A stretch of 64,000 nucleotides of DNA. It comes from Macrophomina tecta. Its lineage: Eukaryota; Ascomycota; Dothideomycetes; Botryosphaeriales; Botryosphaeriaceae. The stretch is from the NCBI GenBank assembly GCA_024180945.1, contig JAKSGN010000006.1, forward strand, positions 4,030,001-4,094,000, in the 5' to 3' direction. A program made the position numbers and the translations under genes. This document shows positions 11,741-22,192 of this stretch, piece after piece (position 1 is the first letter of the stretch; each line of letters opens with the position of its first letter). A model generated the notes under the pieces. That model did not search any database, was not told the origin of the DNA, and was given only the letters and a program-made list of their open reading frames with translations.

Positions 11741-12664
11741 CGCAACAATAAGCCAAGAATAGCACATCTGGCCATTATAGCACCGCATCCAGGCAAAGCA
11801 TCAAGCTCTGACTCAGGGCGCCAACCCTCGGTATTTCAGAAAGGTGTACGCGGTAGTTTGTCAAGCTCCATCCTGCCCCCCAGCAGCTCAAAATCGCGTA
11901 CGGACGCTCCAAACACCGCTACCGCGATGCATAAAACAAAGCTGCAAATGCCGTCAGAAATGGCTCGATGTTTTCCAGAGCAGACCAAAAAGTGCTTACC
12001 TGCCCTCTGGGTCTCTCTGACCGCGATAGAACTGGAGCAGATGAAGAAAAAATGGGAGCGTTGTGCAGAAAGTACAGTCATGATAGGGAACTGAGGCCAT
12101 ATACCGTGTACAGGATGACCATCCGAGTAGATGAAGGCAAGATAAAATGCACATGTATGTACTTCCAGCTCAGAAAGGGAAATTCATGTTGTATTTTCCC
12201 CTGGTAGCCAGAAATCAGGCGGTATGGTTCTACTCTACTTGCCCCACTGCGTTCGTTTTTGCATAGACAGTATTTGGAGTTGCAATTGTTTGGTATTTGG
12301 CTGCATTCGGGTTTCATCATCAATATTAGATTATTCGTGTGCTCCTTGGACCTGGTTGAGGATCTCTGTTGTCTTTCAGGGTCCATTGTACAGAACAGTA
12401 CCATTGTTTCACCCAAAGGCATGTTGCCCTTTATGAAGCCCCCTGCCCCACATGATTCTTCGTAACAGGCAGGGCAGCGAGTGGAACTTTCGTAGTTTAT
12501 TGTCATTACTTCTTCCAAAACCAGATTCGTAACTGTGCTAATCCGTGATCATAATGCCGCAGCCATCCCATGCATGGTATTACCTCCTTCTAATCGAAAT
12601 CTTTCTCACGGTTATCCCACCAGCCGATTAGTAAAGAACCCTTGAAGCAGGCCAGTAACTACCC
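11741..12664. other. AT-richer intergenic stretch
   Basis: A minus-strand frame at 12078-12518 (146 codons, Cys-rich start RCPACYEESCGAGG) is intact but has poor codon bias and no family. A short minus frame starting at 12081 has an intron-like GTAAGC...GCAG segment (about 12000-11942) but soon hits a stop. I treat both as unsupported. Confidence 0.35.
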
Positions 12665-14512
12665 CTAAGCAAGTAACTCCCGAAACCTCTCCTTCACCAA
12701 CTTCTCCTTCTCCCCCGTCAAACCCCCCTTCCCAGCCAGCACGACCAACTCCGTCCTTCTCACCCTTGGCAACGCTTCTGCCAGCACGCCATCCAGAACA
12801 ACCCTCATCCGATCCAAATCTCCCACCGACGTCAGCACAACCCTGTACCAATGACTCTTCCTCACACCAATCACACCATTTCCACACGCCTCCTCCAAGA
12901 AGTTCGCATACATCTCCCGGTAGCCATCCCACGCCCTCCCATCCAGCACATCGCCGTCCATAAACCCCAGATTCCACGCCACCCCCTCCACCACATCGGC
13001 AGCCAAGAAATCCGGGTACGCCGCCCATCCTACCAACGCTGGCACCGTTTCCATGCCATCCCAATCCAACACCCCCGTAACCTCACCGCGCTCATCCACG
13101 AGGATGTTGTTCGCTCTGAAGCCCGGCGGCGCGACGACGAACGACTCCGGTTGCTGCGACCAGGGAATCGCATCGAGCAGCAGCGCGAATAGCGCGTGCA
13201 CGCCCGCGACCTCGGTGCTATCCTCGACGGCGAGGGCGTAGGCGCGCGACTCGGCGAGGCAGCGGCGGAAGAAGGTCTTGGCATGGGTCTCGGTGGTGGA
13301 GAGGTGGTCGGCGGGGGAGAAGGAGGGGCCGCGGGGCGCGCCGAAGGGGGCGAGGATGGCGGAGTCGACGCGGGGAGTGGTGGGTGGACTGGAAGCGGAG
13401 GCCTGGCCGTTGTTGCCGCCGGCGGCGAAAAGGAGCGGGCCCATGGAGGGGAAGGTGAGGGGGCGCAGCGAGGCCATGGCGGATGCGAGGGAGCGCAGGA
13501 TGTTTTGGCGCGTCTGCTCGAGGCTGAGGGCGGGCAGGGTGGGGGCCGGATCGTGCCAGACGGAGAGAAGCGGGCGGCCGGGGACGAAGGAGGTCATGAT
13601 GTAGGGGGCGCCGATGGGGTTGTTGAAGGTCGTGTCATACTGGTGGACGGTGGGGACGGGCAATGAGGTGGTCTTCTTGATGTAGCGCATGGCAAGGGCG
13701 GTGTTGCGCAGCGCCTCGGCGTCGTTGGGGGTCCAGTGGTCGCCCCAGCCGCAGGCGGGGACGCGGATGCAGACTTCGGCGGTGGTGCCGAGTGCCATGT
13801 ACTGCATGGTGTAGACGGCGTTGTTGTGGCCGGCAGTGCGGTCGAGGACTTGGATCTTGACGGCGCTCTTCTTCAGTGTCGAGAAAGTGTACAGGCCGAT
13901 GAGACGGGCCAGCGCGACGTCGGAAATGTCGAGCACAGGACCCCATTTGGCAGTGTTCCAGCTAGACTCGTCTGAAGGCGGCCCCTTGGGCGTCACAGTG
14001 GCGGCCTCTGGCTGCTCCTTGGAAGTGCGCTTTGTCGAGGGGAGAGCATGGCGGAGCTTTTTGGTGACTTTTTCCAACTTCTTCACAGCGCCGGAGTAAG
14101 CAGAGCTGGCTGCATCGCTGACAGCATAGTACGAAAAGCGCTGATTTGATGTAGAGCGAGTGCGATTGCGTTTAGTATGGTCAGGCCGCGAGAGGAGCTT
14201 CTTTGGGCTGAACATGTTACAGAGCGTGGAGCATCGCTTTCCGATTTCGCAGTTGCTGCGGCTCTCAGGTGACAGTGCCGCAGATATAAGCTTACTCTGT
14301 GAGGCAGCAGGTGGATATGCGCGGGACACGGCCGTCGCGAATGACGTGGTGCTGGTAGTTGCGGATGGAACGTGCGGCGGTGCAGATGCGGCGGACCGGT
14401 TGCTGGCCATGGACGACCCTCCACGCTCACGCCCCTCCGCCATGCCGATCATGAGCTTTTCGAATCGGATGGCCCTCCCATATCCTTCTTCGAAAGGAGA
14501 ATTTGGGAGCAT
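12665..14512 (-). CDS. Aminoglycoside phosphotransferase-like (APH fold) protein, probable pseudokinase
   Basis: A single exon of 615 codons. Residues 1-190 are low complexity (Ser/Ala/Lys). The APH/choline-kinase-like fold begins near LIGLYTFSTLKKSAVKIQVLD and includes a nucleotide-lobe stretch EVCIRVPACGWGDHW, the PIGAPYIMTSFVPGRPL hinge region and a C-lobe ending GEVTGVLDWDGMETVP, whose DWD at 483-485 corresponds to the metal-binding DxD of APH kinases. The catalytic loop, normally H-x-D-x4-N (often HPDFDSQN in fungal members), reads PPGFRANN at 462-469: the Asn is kept, but His is replaced by Pro and the catalytic Asp by Gly464. Phosphotransfer by the usual mechanism is therefore unlikely. 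A TATAAG lies about 145 bp upstream (14654-14659, minus). In-frame ATGs at residues 21, 24 and 35 are alternative starts. Confidence 0.85.
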   Translation of the reverse strand: MLPNSPFEEGYGRAIRFEKLMIGMAEGRERGGSSMASNRSAASAPPHVPSATTSTTSFATAVSRAYPPAASQSKLISAALSPESRSNCEIGKRCSTLCNMFSPKKLLSRPDHTKRNRTRSTSNQRFSYYAVSDAASSAYSGAVKKLEKVTKKLRHALPSTKRTSKEQPEAATVTPKGPPSDESSWNTAKWGPVLDISDVALARLIGLYTFSTLKKSAVKIQVLDRTAGHNNAVYTMQYMALGTTAEVCIRVPACGWGDHWTPNDAEALRNTALAMRYIKKTTSLPVPTVHQYDTTFNNPIGAPYIMTSFVPGRPLLSVWHDPAPTLPALSLEQTRQNILRSLASAMASLRPLTFPSMGPLLFAAGGNNGQASASSPPTTPRVDSAILAPFGAPRGPSFSPADHLSTTETHAKTFFRRCLAESRAYALAVEDSTEVAGVHALFALLLDAIPWSQQPESFVVAPPGFRANNILVDERGEVTGVLDWDGMETVPALVGWAAYPDFLAADVVEGVAWNLGFMDGDVLDGRAWDGYREMYANFLEEACGNGVIGVRKSHWYRVVLTSVGDLDRMRVVLDGVLAEALPRVRRTELVVLAGKGGLTGEKEKLVKERFRELLA

Positions 14513-15967
14513 TGTCAGTAAAGATGTAGGCTGTGAATTTGTCAGCTTGGTGCGTTTGCGACTTGGTAGTATTGCTGTGTCTTAACGCACACGAAGCTGT
14601 CAAGGTGGACCGAAAAGAGCGAGATGCGTATTTTTCTGGAAATGAGGTGCGCCTTATAAGGTCCAGCCTTGGTCAGGTGAGCTCGTGGAAGCGAAGTGAG
14701 GAGAAACACTGTAATCAGGAAGTGCGGGCAATCTTCGTACCCCCAGAAAACCTGCGAATGGAAGATTGACGAAGGTGGTCAGTCGAGGAAGACGTTCAAG
14801 CTATAGTTGAGAAAGTCTGAAATCCTTCAATTTGGGAAATACTAGGAGGACAAAATGCCGATGCACTCAGAAGCGGCGTTTATTGAGTGGTCACTGGTGA
14901 GTTAGTGAAGTGAGATGGAGGAAAGAATCAGTGAAAACCTCGCTTGTGCCACTTGCACACCAACTTAAATTTTTGAGTCTATTTCTTTCGTATCTCTTAA
15001 TCTGGAGGATACCGTCGATGTCAGTCATGTATGTATGTTAAGGGGCAGATTCCTGACCTACAAAGTGCAAAGTTTCGGAAAACAGTGCCCCAGTCTCATC
15101 CTGAATTTGCCGTGCTGTCCTATCGCAGATGATGGTACTGTAATACTAAAGGTCCGTAGAATAATTTATTTTGTAGCTTTTGCATGCAGATTGCATTTCC
15201 TCGACATGAAGAGCTGCGGTAGTGGCTTTAGGGCTCACCGGGGGTTTGATCACTTCATGCATCCCTTGCTCTCGTCATCCATAACTGGTCTTCCTGCTGA
15301 CCCTGTAACTTGCAGAAAACGTAACCTAGTAGACAGATAACATTGCGAAGCACCACAGTCTCATGGATGGCAATTCCTCCAACAGGAAGCCTCAGAGGAT
15401 GCCCATCTCCCTCCTTCTTCCTTGTCAGACAATCAAGACATTTGCATGTGCTGATTGCTATAATATACTTACGGAGACCGCGCCCGTGCAGGGATTCTCT
15501 GTGTATCATTTAGAGAGCAAGGTGAAGAGTATGTTTGATCATGAGCCCAAGTAGATACGTAAAAAGGGGGAGAAAGGGGCTGTCCACGCGAGTGCATCCT
15601 CAGCATGAGCGCCTGTTGACTTATGATGTGGAAGGAGAAGTATCAAGCCCAAAAGCAAGATTTTGGAAGCGGAAAAACGAATATTGAATTTATGTCTCAT
15701 TTCAGTAGCGATATTTCGATGCATCTTACCGGGAGTGCGGGGTAGGAAAGGGGGCTGGCGATAAGGGGCAGCTTGAGCTGCACCATACCTTACTGGATAC
15801 GAATGGTCAAGTCTCGAAGATCATTCATATTTGATCCCAATTTTCAGGTCATGTGAGGGTAATCCAAAGTCTATTGAAGCTACAGTTATCCTAAAGCGCG
15901 GTGCCCGGTCCAAGTCCACACCGCTTCTCCGTACCATGAATCAGTCTATTCCATCCACCAAGTGGAG
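14513..15967. other. AT-richer gene-poor stretch
   Basis: Apart from the TATA-like TATAAG at 14654-14659 (minus strand, serving the APH-like gene), I find only short frames with frequent stops. Nothing supports a gene or a repeat. Confidence 0.4.
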
Positions 15968-16620
15968 ATCGCCTGCATATGTGGGGTTTAAAGACCTCCA
16001 TACTCCCTTCTGGAAAAATTCAGTATCCACATGTCCAAGCTGAGGTGAAATATCGACAGCCATGCCCCACGGCGCCGGCGCGAGGATCTCCCGGAAGCGC
16101 TTGCGCATCTTCTCCATGTTACTTTTGCCTGAGCCCTTGCAATTCGCCATGAAGGAGATCACCTCTTCTTTCTTGACGTAAGAAAACACTTGGACAGGAA
16201 TATTCTCGGGCACGTCCCTCATCCTCTTGGGACGGCCCACAGCTTTGGTGATGACCTTGTACAGGTGCGACTTGAAATGGTGCTTGCAGTCATCGTGGGT
16301 AAAATCCTCGCGCTCGATGCTCTTGGTATAGACTTTGCGATAATTGCCTCGCTTCCTGATATGCGGAGAGTGCTTTATCCTTTGATGGATCCGAATAGGT
16401 CATGTCGTGCTCCATGCCGTTGCAGAGGAAGTCGGAAATGGCTGCCCAACGGCAAAAAAACGAAGCACTGCCTTGGCGGACCCACCCTTGACTATGAAGC
16501 CCGTGATTTGTGATACATAATGTTGTCAGTATTTTCTTATTCATTGGAACTGTTTGTGAAAGAGACTGGCTTGTCTGATCTCGTCAATTTTGATGAAGCG
16601 AGGGTCGCACATAAGTGGTA
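15968..16620 (-). pseudogene. Unrecognised coding remnant, apparently frameshifted
   Basis: From about 16330 to a TGA at 15968 (first in-frame ATG at 16240) the minus strand encodes a strongly coding-like, basic, helical segment (KVYTKSIERED, RPKRMRDVPENIPVQVF, EKMRKRFREILAPAPWGMAVDIS). The coding signal upstream is in a different frame (16544-16290, containing DPSKDKALSAYQEARQLSQ), and the two meet near 16330 with no obvious intron. A short frame starting MCDPRFIKIDEIRQASLF lies further upstream, near 16610-16545. I read this as one gene of several exons with at least one frameshift, or an intron I cannot place. No domain is recognised, so no function is proposed. It lies just downstream of the orphan gene at 16645-17476, in the same orientation. 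Confidence 0.4.
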
Positions 16621-16644
16621 AAGTAACAAAGCTCTTCAATGCTA

Positions 16645-17476
16645 TCACTTTGTCAGGTCACTAAAACTCTTCCAGAAGCGCAGAGAATAAGTGGAAGGCT
16701 TCGACGGCATCTGTGGCTGCTCCTTTGGAATGCTTAGCCTCCAGAGAAGTTTGCGGACGGCTAGTGAAGAAAGCTTGGGAGAAAAGTTGGCCTTGAGAAT
16801 CTCACGCTGAGGCTTGGTAAAGGCACCGCAGGGATTGAACCCCGCGTTGTGGCAGTCCACCACATATTTGCCTGTGGAATGGCTATTGAAATCATAAGGC
16901 ATGCAGGTAAGTCTCCCCTTTCAACGTGGACATTAGGCCGGTAGATGATTGGAGTATAGTCCTGTACCCATGCACGCTGTAGCTCTTCCAGTATTAAATC
17001 AGGTTTCAGCATCGTTCCACCTTTTCCACGATGTAGGACGCCCCGATGAGATTGTCGAGAGTGGCATGGGAGCCAAGGATGCCAAAGATGCGAAAGGCGG
17101 AACGCGCAGTGACGCATTGGGCGATGTCGACCGTGTTGCGAAGTGCAGCCATGTTCCCTAATGTCTCTGGACAGCTAAATGGACTTCGGAAGATGGGGCT
17201 GCAGATGTTGGTCCTGGAGATAGGCAGATCAGCTTCGGAGTACTCGAGCAAGTACAGAGCGCAAATGCATTCAGCGGTGCGCTGATCCATCACAACGGTA
17301 AACCTCTGCTCATTTTACTGACACTTTACGGTCTTCGTCGTGACCGCCTTTACCAATTCGGTTGGTTTAGCATCCGGAATGTCCAGGATTGATTTCCAGC
17401 TCCGGTCGTATTCGTTACATGTTTTTGGAGACTGGGTGATTATAGTTGGCACGCTGTTTGCGGTGGAGGAGCCCAT
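16645..17476 (-). CDS. Orphan hypothetical protein, three exons
   Basis: Proposed exons 17476-17354, 17305-17021 and 16917-16645 give 226 residues with all phases closed. It begins MGSSTANSVPTIITQ, and the first intron (GTAAAG...GCAG, 48 bp) leads to RFTVVMDQRTAECICALYLL. The second intron (17020-16918, 103 bp) is less certain: donor GTGGAA, branch CTAAT, acceptor AAAG. The alternative is that the frame ends at the TGA at 17008. The C-terminal exon contains VVDCHNAGFNPCGAFTKPQREIL and ends FWKSFSDLTK. A run of TATATATATAT at 17620-17631 lies about 145 bp before the ATG. No signal peptide, membrane span or known domain is seen. Codon use is coding-like even though the surroundings are AT-rich, so this may be a lineage-specific gene. 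Confidence 0.5.
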
Positions 17477-18546
17477 GAAGGGAGATCTAACGTCTCTGTT
17501 CGGTATTTTCTGTGCGTTTGCGGACCGCGGCGGTCATACTATTCCTGCCATGGGATGAGAGGCTGCGTAACGCCACAGGTGTTGCCGTATTGCGAAGCAA
17601 CGTGAGGTTTCGCGGAGCCAATATATATATGCACGGTCAGGTCGCTTTGACTTACTGAAGAATTTCTGCCAATATTGCTTGATTGAAGACTCGATGATGT
17701 AGGTAGTTAGAGACGAGGGGGGCTGAGGGGGCGCTACGGCGATGAGAGTTTTTCGATTTAGGATTCTAGAGCTGCCTAAACTACTCTCTTTGGATTCCGG
17801 GGTAAGGAAAATTTCAAGTGGGGCTCGGTGGTTGCGAAGGTAGGAGACAGAGAAGAAAGTTGCAGTCAGAACCACACTATCGATTTGCACATGCGGCCTG
17901 CCTCGTCAGACGAAGGGTCTAAACACTGAGAGATATAAGGTGCATACCAAGCGGTCTTCGGCGTCTGGCTTCCGAAAAATGACCCAAATGAAACTTTCCT
18001 CACTTGCCATGATTGGGTGAAGAGTAGCAGCGTGATTGCTCCGCCAGCCGTGCCCAGTCTCAATTTCAACAACGTTGCGCATCGTGGATTTGCCCTCACG
18101 TCAGTCCGGTTCAAGCTCACAGAGCGCAGGCAGCTGCTATCACACTTTGCTGGTCTGGTCAGAACTGTACGGGACCCTGTATCCTTTTGTTCTTCTAGCT
18201 TCCGTGGTCTGACTTGAGGATTCTCTCCGAGCACCAACGAAGAGAATCTTCGAAAACAAACCTTGCCACTCTCTTTGAACCTGCGCATCTCTGGCAAATC
18301 AATAAAACACTATGCGCTATAGATCATACATCACCCATCGGTGATATGATCATCAACCAAGATGAGAGTGATAAGCTCAGATACGCTCTCCTGAATCGTC
18401 ATCTGGACTGAGGTGGAAGTCAGCTATATAACCGTTAAAGGCGCTTCGAGGTCTTGAAAAGAGGGCTAGAAATCCTTAACCAAGCCAAGTTGAGAAGCCG
18501 GTTTGGGACGGCTCACATTGCTGGAAGCGGTGAACGAAATTAGCCA
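17477..18546. other. AT-richer stretch with unsupported open frames
   Basis: Holds the TATA-like run at 17620-17631. A minus frame at 17890-17534 contains IIESSIKQYWQKFF just before a GTAAGT, suggesting another exon, but I could not build a gene from it. The minus frame 18297-17866 overlaps a plus frame of similar quality. No call. Confidence 0.35.
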
Positions 18547-19105
18547 TTGACCATGAGGGAGCGCCAGAATCACATCGCCCGACCGGCCGAATTGATCAAT
18601 CTATATACCTTCACCTCAAACGGCGCTGATTTCCGACCAGTCAATGTTGCCAGTGTGCTAACCGAGCCCCCTTTGGCTCCTTTGGCTGAACTACCATACC
18701 TCAACACCACGATGCCTGCGCCGATCATAACCAGCACACTAAAATGAGCAGGCAGTCTATTCCTCCGCACGCGGGCGCTCAGATCCGGTATCAACTCGTT
18801 CCACAGCCTCCTCGAGATCATAAATATTCCAGAGGTGACGCGCATAGACTCATTTGCTCCTTCCAAATGAGGATAATACCTGCCATTGCCTTCACCATGG
18901 CCATATGAGGACGTGGTTGCCGCTGCCGTATGTTCACGGTGCGGTCATCTAGCAGCGCCACGGAGAGGTGCCAGGTTCCTTTCGTGAGCTGGAGAGAGAG
19001 GCCAGCGAGGCCGGGCAGGAGAAGAGTCTGGAGAAGGATGAGAAGGTGGCTTTGGTGGATTTGGCGGCGAAGCTGGCAGCCTATGCCGGGACTGCAAAGG
19101 ACTGA
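18547..19105 (+). pseudogene. Possible plus-strand coding fragments
   Basis: Two fragments look coding. The first, at 18553-18747, includes AELINLYTFTSNGADFRPVNV, ends in TGA, and is followed at once in the +1 frame by another short frame (MSRQSIPPHAG). The second, about 18952-19105, follows a TAG acceptor-like site and encodes EVPGSFRELEREASEAGQ...VALVDLAAKLAAYAG before TGA. They may be exons of one damaged gene or chance frames. No family is recognised, and start and splice sites cannot be fixed. Confidence 0.25.
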
Positions 19106-19800
19106 ATAAGGTAAGACAGACTCGCGCGGTGATTTGCAGAAGGACGCTTACAAAATGCGATAATGCAGGACTTTGCCGCCTTGGGTTGAATTTTCATGGT
19201 TACGCAGTGTCTTTTTTTTTTTGTCTTTTTGGGGTTGGTGGTTGGGGGAGGGGTTGGCAGCCGATAGGAGGCGTTCATGTCACCAATAGCAGGCAATTCA
19301 ATTCGGTGCTCCGAAGGTACGAGAAGCAGCAGCCTCTATGTGAATGACGTGGAAACTGGCTAGTATATGAAGTTGGGCACCGAACATGACTTCAGAGGAT
19401 AGCACCAGCTGAACTTCCCATCGTGTGCTCACTATTGCAATACATGCAGTTGAGTGAGTGAGTGCCTAATATACGAGTGAAAATTTCTGTCAGGTGCAGG
19501 GTCCCGCATATGTTCACCTGCACACTGCCAACCTGCGTTCATTCATAAAGCTTCGTTGGTGTGTGTACCTCCAAACTAACCCGCATCGGCCCACAGCCTC
19601 TCATCCTCCACCCCCCGCCCTCAACGGGCCCGCCCTAGCCTCTTCTCTCCACTTAGTCCCATTATCCATCAATAGCTCGCTCTATCACTTCAAGCTGGTG
19701 CGCGGCCACTTGCTTCCCTCTACCGAGTGTTCGACACCCAGCCCAAAGACTTCGCCACCCTCGACTACACCACCTTAGACCCTCAAGCACCTCCAGCACT
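19106..19800. promoter_or_regulatory. Upstream region of the Ser/His-rich protein gene
   Basis: AT-rich at first, then pyrimidine-rich (CCTCATCCTCCACCCCCCGCCC and similar) in the last 250 bases before the ATG at 19801, as is common in fungal leaders. No gene seen. Confidence 0.4.
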
Positions 19801-20653
19801 ATGTCCAACTACACTCCTAGGGCTGCCAGCGGTAAGCGTACTCCTAGGGATGTTCCGTACATGACAGAAGAGCAGAAGCAAGCTCTTTGCAACATTCCAG
19901 GTAAGCTCGTCTTAACCACCACAACCCAAAACAGTCCGGGACAGATATGACCCACGAACAGACGCAGACCTGTACAACGACCCACGCAGCCTGGTCCAAA
20001 TCTGGCGTGACGCTGGCGTTCCCTACCACGAGTCTACTATGCCGCCGCCTTCGGCCCCGCGCTCCCACCACCATCGCACCGTGACGGGCGGTAGCCATGC
20101 GTCGAGCGTTGCCTCTGCTGGATCCAATCGCTCTGGCCACTCTGGCAGCACCTCACAGGCCTTCGTCACCACCGGCTCCCCCCCTCTGCGCCACCATGGC
20201 CACGACGGCGGTTACCCCCACTGCCCTAATGGCTACGGCAACGGCGCTTCGTCCTTCTGCTCCGCTTCTTCACAACCCGCTCGCCCTGCCTCGCGCTTAG
20301 GTAACCCAGCTACGTCCTTCTTCACGCCCAATGACCAGGACGCCGGCATCAACGTCAGGAGGTCTTCGAACGCCAGCACCTTCAACACCCATAACAGGAA
20401 CTCCCGTACCCAGAACGACTGGGGCATGAGTCTGGATGGCCACTCCTCTCCCTCGAGCGCTCTCGGCTCCACCCATGGCGGCATGCCGCCTCCTGGTGCC
20501 TTGAACAACCGTCTCGAGGACATCTTCCGCAACGATGACGACAATGACGATCAGTATCAGCAGCGCCGCGGCAGTGGCCACAGGCGCAACATTAGCCGCT
20601 TCGGAGGCAGCAGCACTTGGGGCAGCAGCGGCTCGAACAAGTACAGCACTTGA
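19801..20653 (+). CDS. Hypothetical Ser/His/Asn-rich fungal protein
   Basis: Two exons, 19801-19900 and 19962-20653, joined in phase across a 61-bp GTAAGC...ACAG intron, give 263 residues. The N-terminal 70 residues look ordered (DVPYMTEEQKQALCNIPDADLYNDPRSLVQIWRDAGVPYHES) and should be the conserved part. The rest is low complexity, rich in Ser, Gly, His and Asn, with an acidic Asp run (NDDDNDDQ) near residue 235. No signal peptide or membrane span is seen. I do not recognise a family. The exon-exon join restores a continuous acidic/hydrophobic segment, which supports the model. Confidence 0.7.
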
Positions 20654-22012
20654 AACCTGCTTGTCGGGTTTCTCGAGGACTGTCAGGTGTCCCCGGGCCG
20701 TCCTTTCAGGCTCAGCGGTTTTCTGTGAATTGTTTCGGCGTTCCAAAAGTTTCGGTGTTAGCGGCTCTGCTGCTGATACTGCCAATGTCTGTTTCTTTTC
20801 CGTTCTTGGGGGAGAAGGAAATGGCCAAAAAAAAAAAAAAAAAGGATTAAAAAAGGTTGGACGATAATACCAATGGTGACTTCCGCTATCTTCCGTGGGA
20901 AGTATGGGCTTTGAGGCAGTCTGATGCATTCGCTGGCGAATAATGATTTGCAGCTCTCTGAGCTTGCCATACTAGTCGAGTCCTCAGCGCACTACACTAG
21001 CGGTAAAGTACCCAGGACCAGATCAAGTCCTGGCCGAGGCAGCCAATAGCAAACTGGGTGCGTACCGTATATTGAAGTAAATGGTGGACGTGAATCCCCG
21101 CGTAAAGATTTCACGACTTCTGATGCTGTCTGTGAGGCTCTGCTGGTTGCGTAGAGGAGGTAACTTTGCAGTGTAATGGTGATGCACTCCTAATGCGCGG
21201 AATGAATGGACCTCTGGGCTTTGCACGAGGCAAAATATGCACGTATGGAGCTAAAGCAGTCATCTGGATGCACATATTATCGATATTTGGAGGAGCTTAC
21301 GTCCGGATAACTGCTTGGACTTGGACCCCACGCGGGCCTATTCAAGCCGAAGATTATTTCCTCTGCCACCTAATGTGGTGAACTACTTCTGTCTGCATGC
21401 AGAGGGGGCCCGAGTATCCGTTTTAAAAACAAAGGCTTTGTGACTGCGACACTTCTTCCTGTCTCTCTCGTCCACGAACACGACCAACACCTGCGCCTTT
21501 TCAGTGATCGCGCGAGCGTAGCCCCAGCATCCGCTCAATCGCCCAACTGCGATGTCTCGGGCAAGCCCTACCAGTTGTTCCCCACCCAAAGGTGTTCTCA
21601 GCATGCTCGAGAATGTCTTTATTTTCAGCCGCGTCCCAGCACCGCCATGATGACTCCTCGTGCGCAAAGCCGCGGCGATTCCGGCCTAAGACCTGTCGCT
21701 TCGGTCACGACCAGCGCCTACATTCACGGAACAAATTCTAGCAGCTAGCTGCGCCATTGCTTCCGAATTTAGGCCCACAGCGGCCGCCGCCGTCAGACCT
21801 ACCAAACCCGCGTTTAAGCCCACAGCCACCACCGAGACGACCGCTGCTGCCAATGCCGCACAGCAGACATACCACCAACGCCGGCGTCATAAGCGGCTGT
21901 TCGCGTATTAGTCTGAAACAACTCTTCTTGGCGGACCCTAACAGCACTGCTGCTACGTGTACAATCCGACAGACCATTTGTGCGTGGAAGTCAGCGCCGT
22001 CACCGCCGAAGA
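20654..22012. other. Gene-poor stretch downstream of the Ser/His-rich gene
   Basis: An A17 tract lies at 20827-20843. Frames at 21383-21748 occur on both strands and show no convincing codon bias. A minus-strand frame without an ATG (about 21890-21700) would encode an Ala/Val/Gly-rich hydrophobic stretch, but nothing supports its expression. No gene called. Confidence 0.4.
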
Positions 22013-22192
22013 CTAGGGGACATTCTTCCGCTGTACTTCGTCGTAGCTGTGCTTGAGAAGATGGCGGAGGTGAAGAGAAACGAGACATTCGAGATCGCGT
22101 CGGAATATTGGCTGAGGAGGGTCTGCGAAGATGTTTGAGGGAGGATGGGTGCCGACGGTAGATGTAGCCGCAAGATGGAAGTTAGACGCCAT
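22013..22192 (-). CDS. Possible small protein of 59 residues, or first exon of a broken gene
   Basis: ATG at 22192 to TAG at 22013. The codons look coding (TTC, CTC, CAC, GAC frequent). The product starts MASNFHLAATSTVG and includes FRRDLECLVSLHLRHLLKHSYDEV. It is shorter than most annotation cut-offs. A second frame with similar bias overlaps its end and runs on to 21738, so a frameshift or a missed splice is possible. No family recognised. Confidence 0.25.
   Translation of the reverse strand: MASNFHLAATSTVGTHPPSNIFADPPQPIFRRDLECLVSLHLRHLLKHSYDEVQRKNVP

Noticed and set aside
12078..12518. Minus-strand Cys-containing frame of 146 codons
   Set aside because: Weak codon bias, AT-rich, no family and no promoter signal; kept only as a note.
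16800..16860. GGGGTTCAATCCC, tRNA T-arm-like
   Set aside because: It lies inside a coding exon, without an A box or acceptor stem.
14513..19800. AT-rich block considered as a RIP-mutated transposon
   Set aside because: No terminal repeats, transposase, reverse transcriptase or integrase motif could be found, and parts keep good codon bias.
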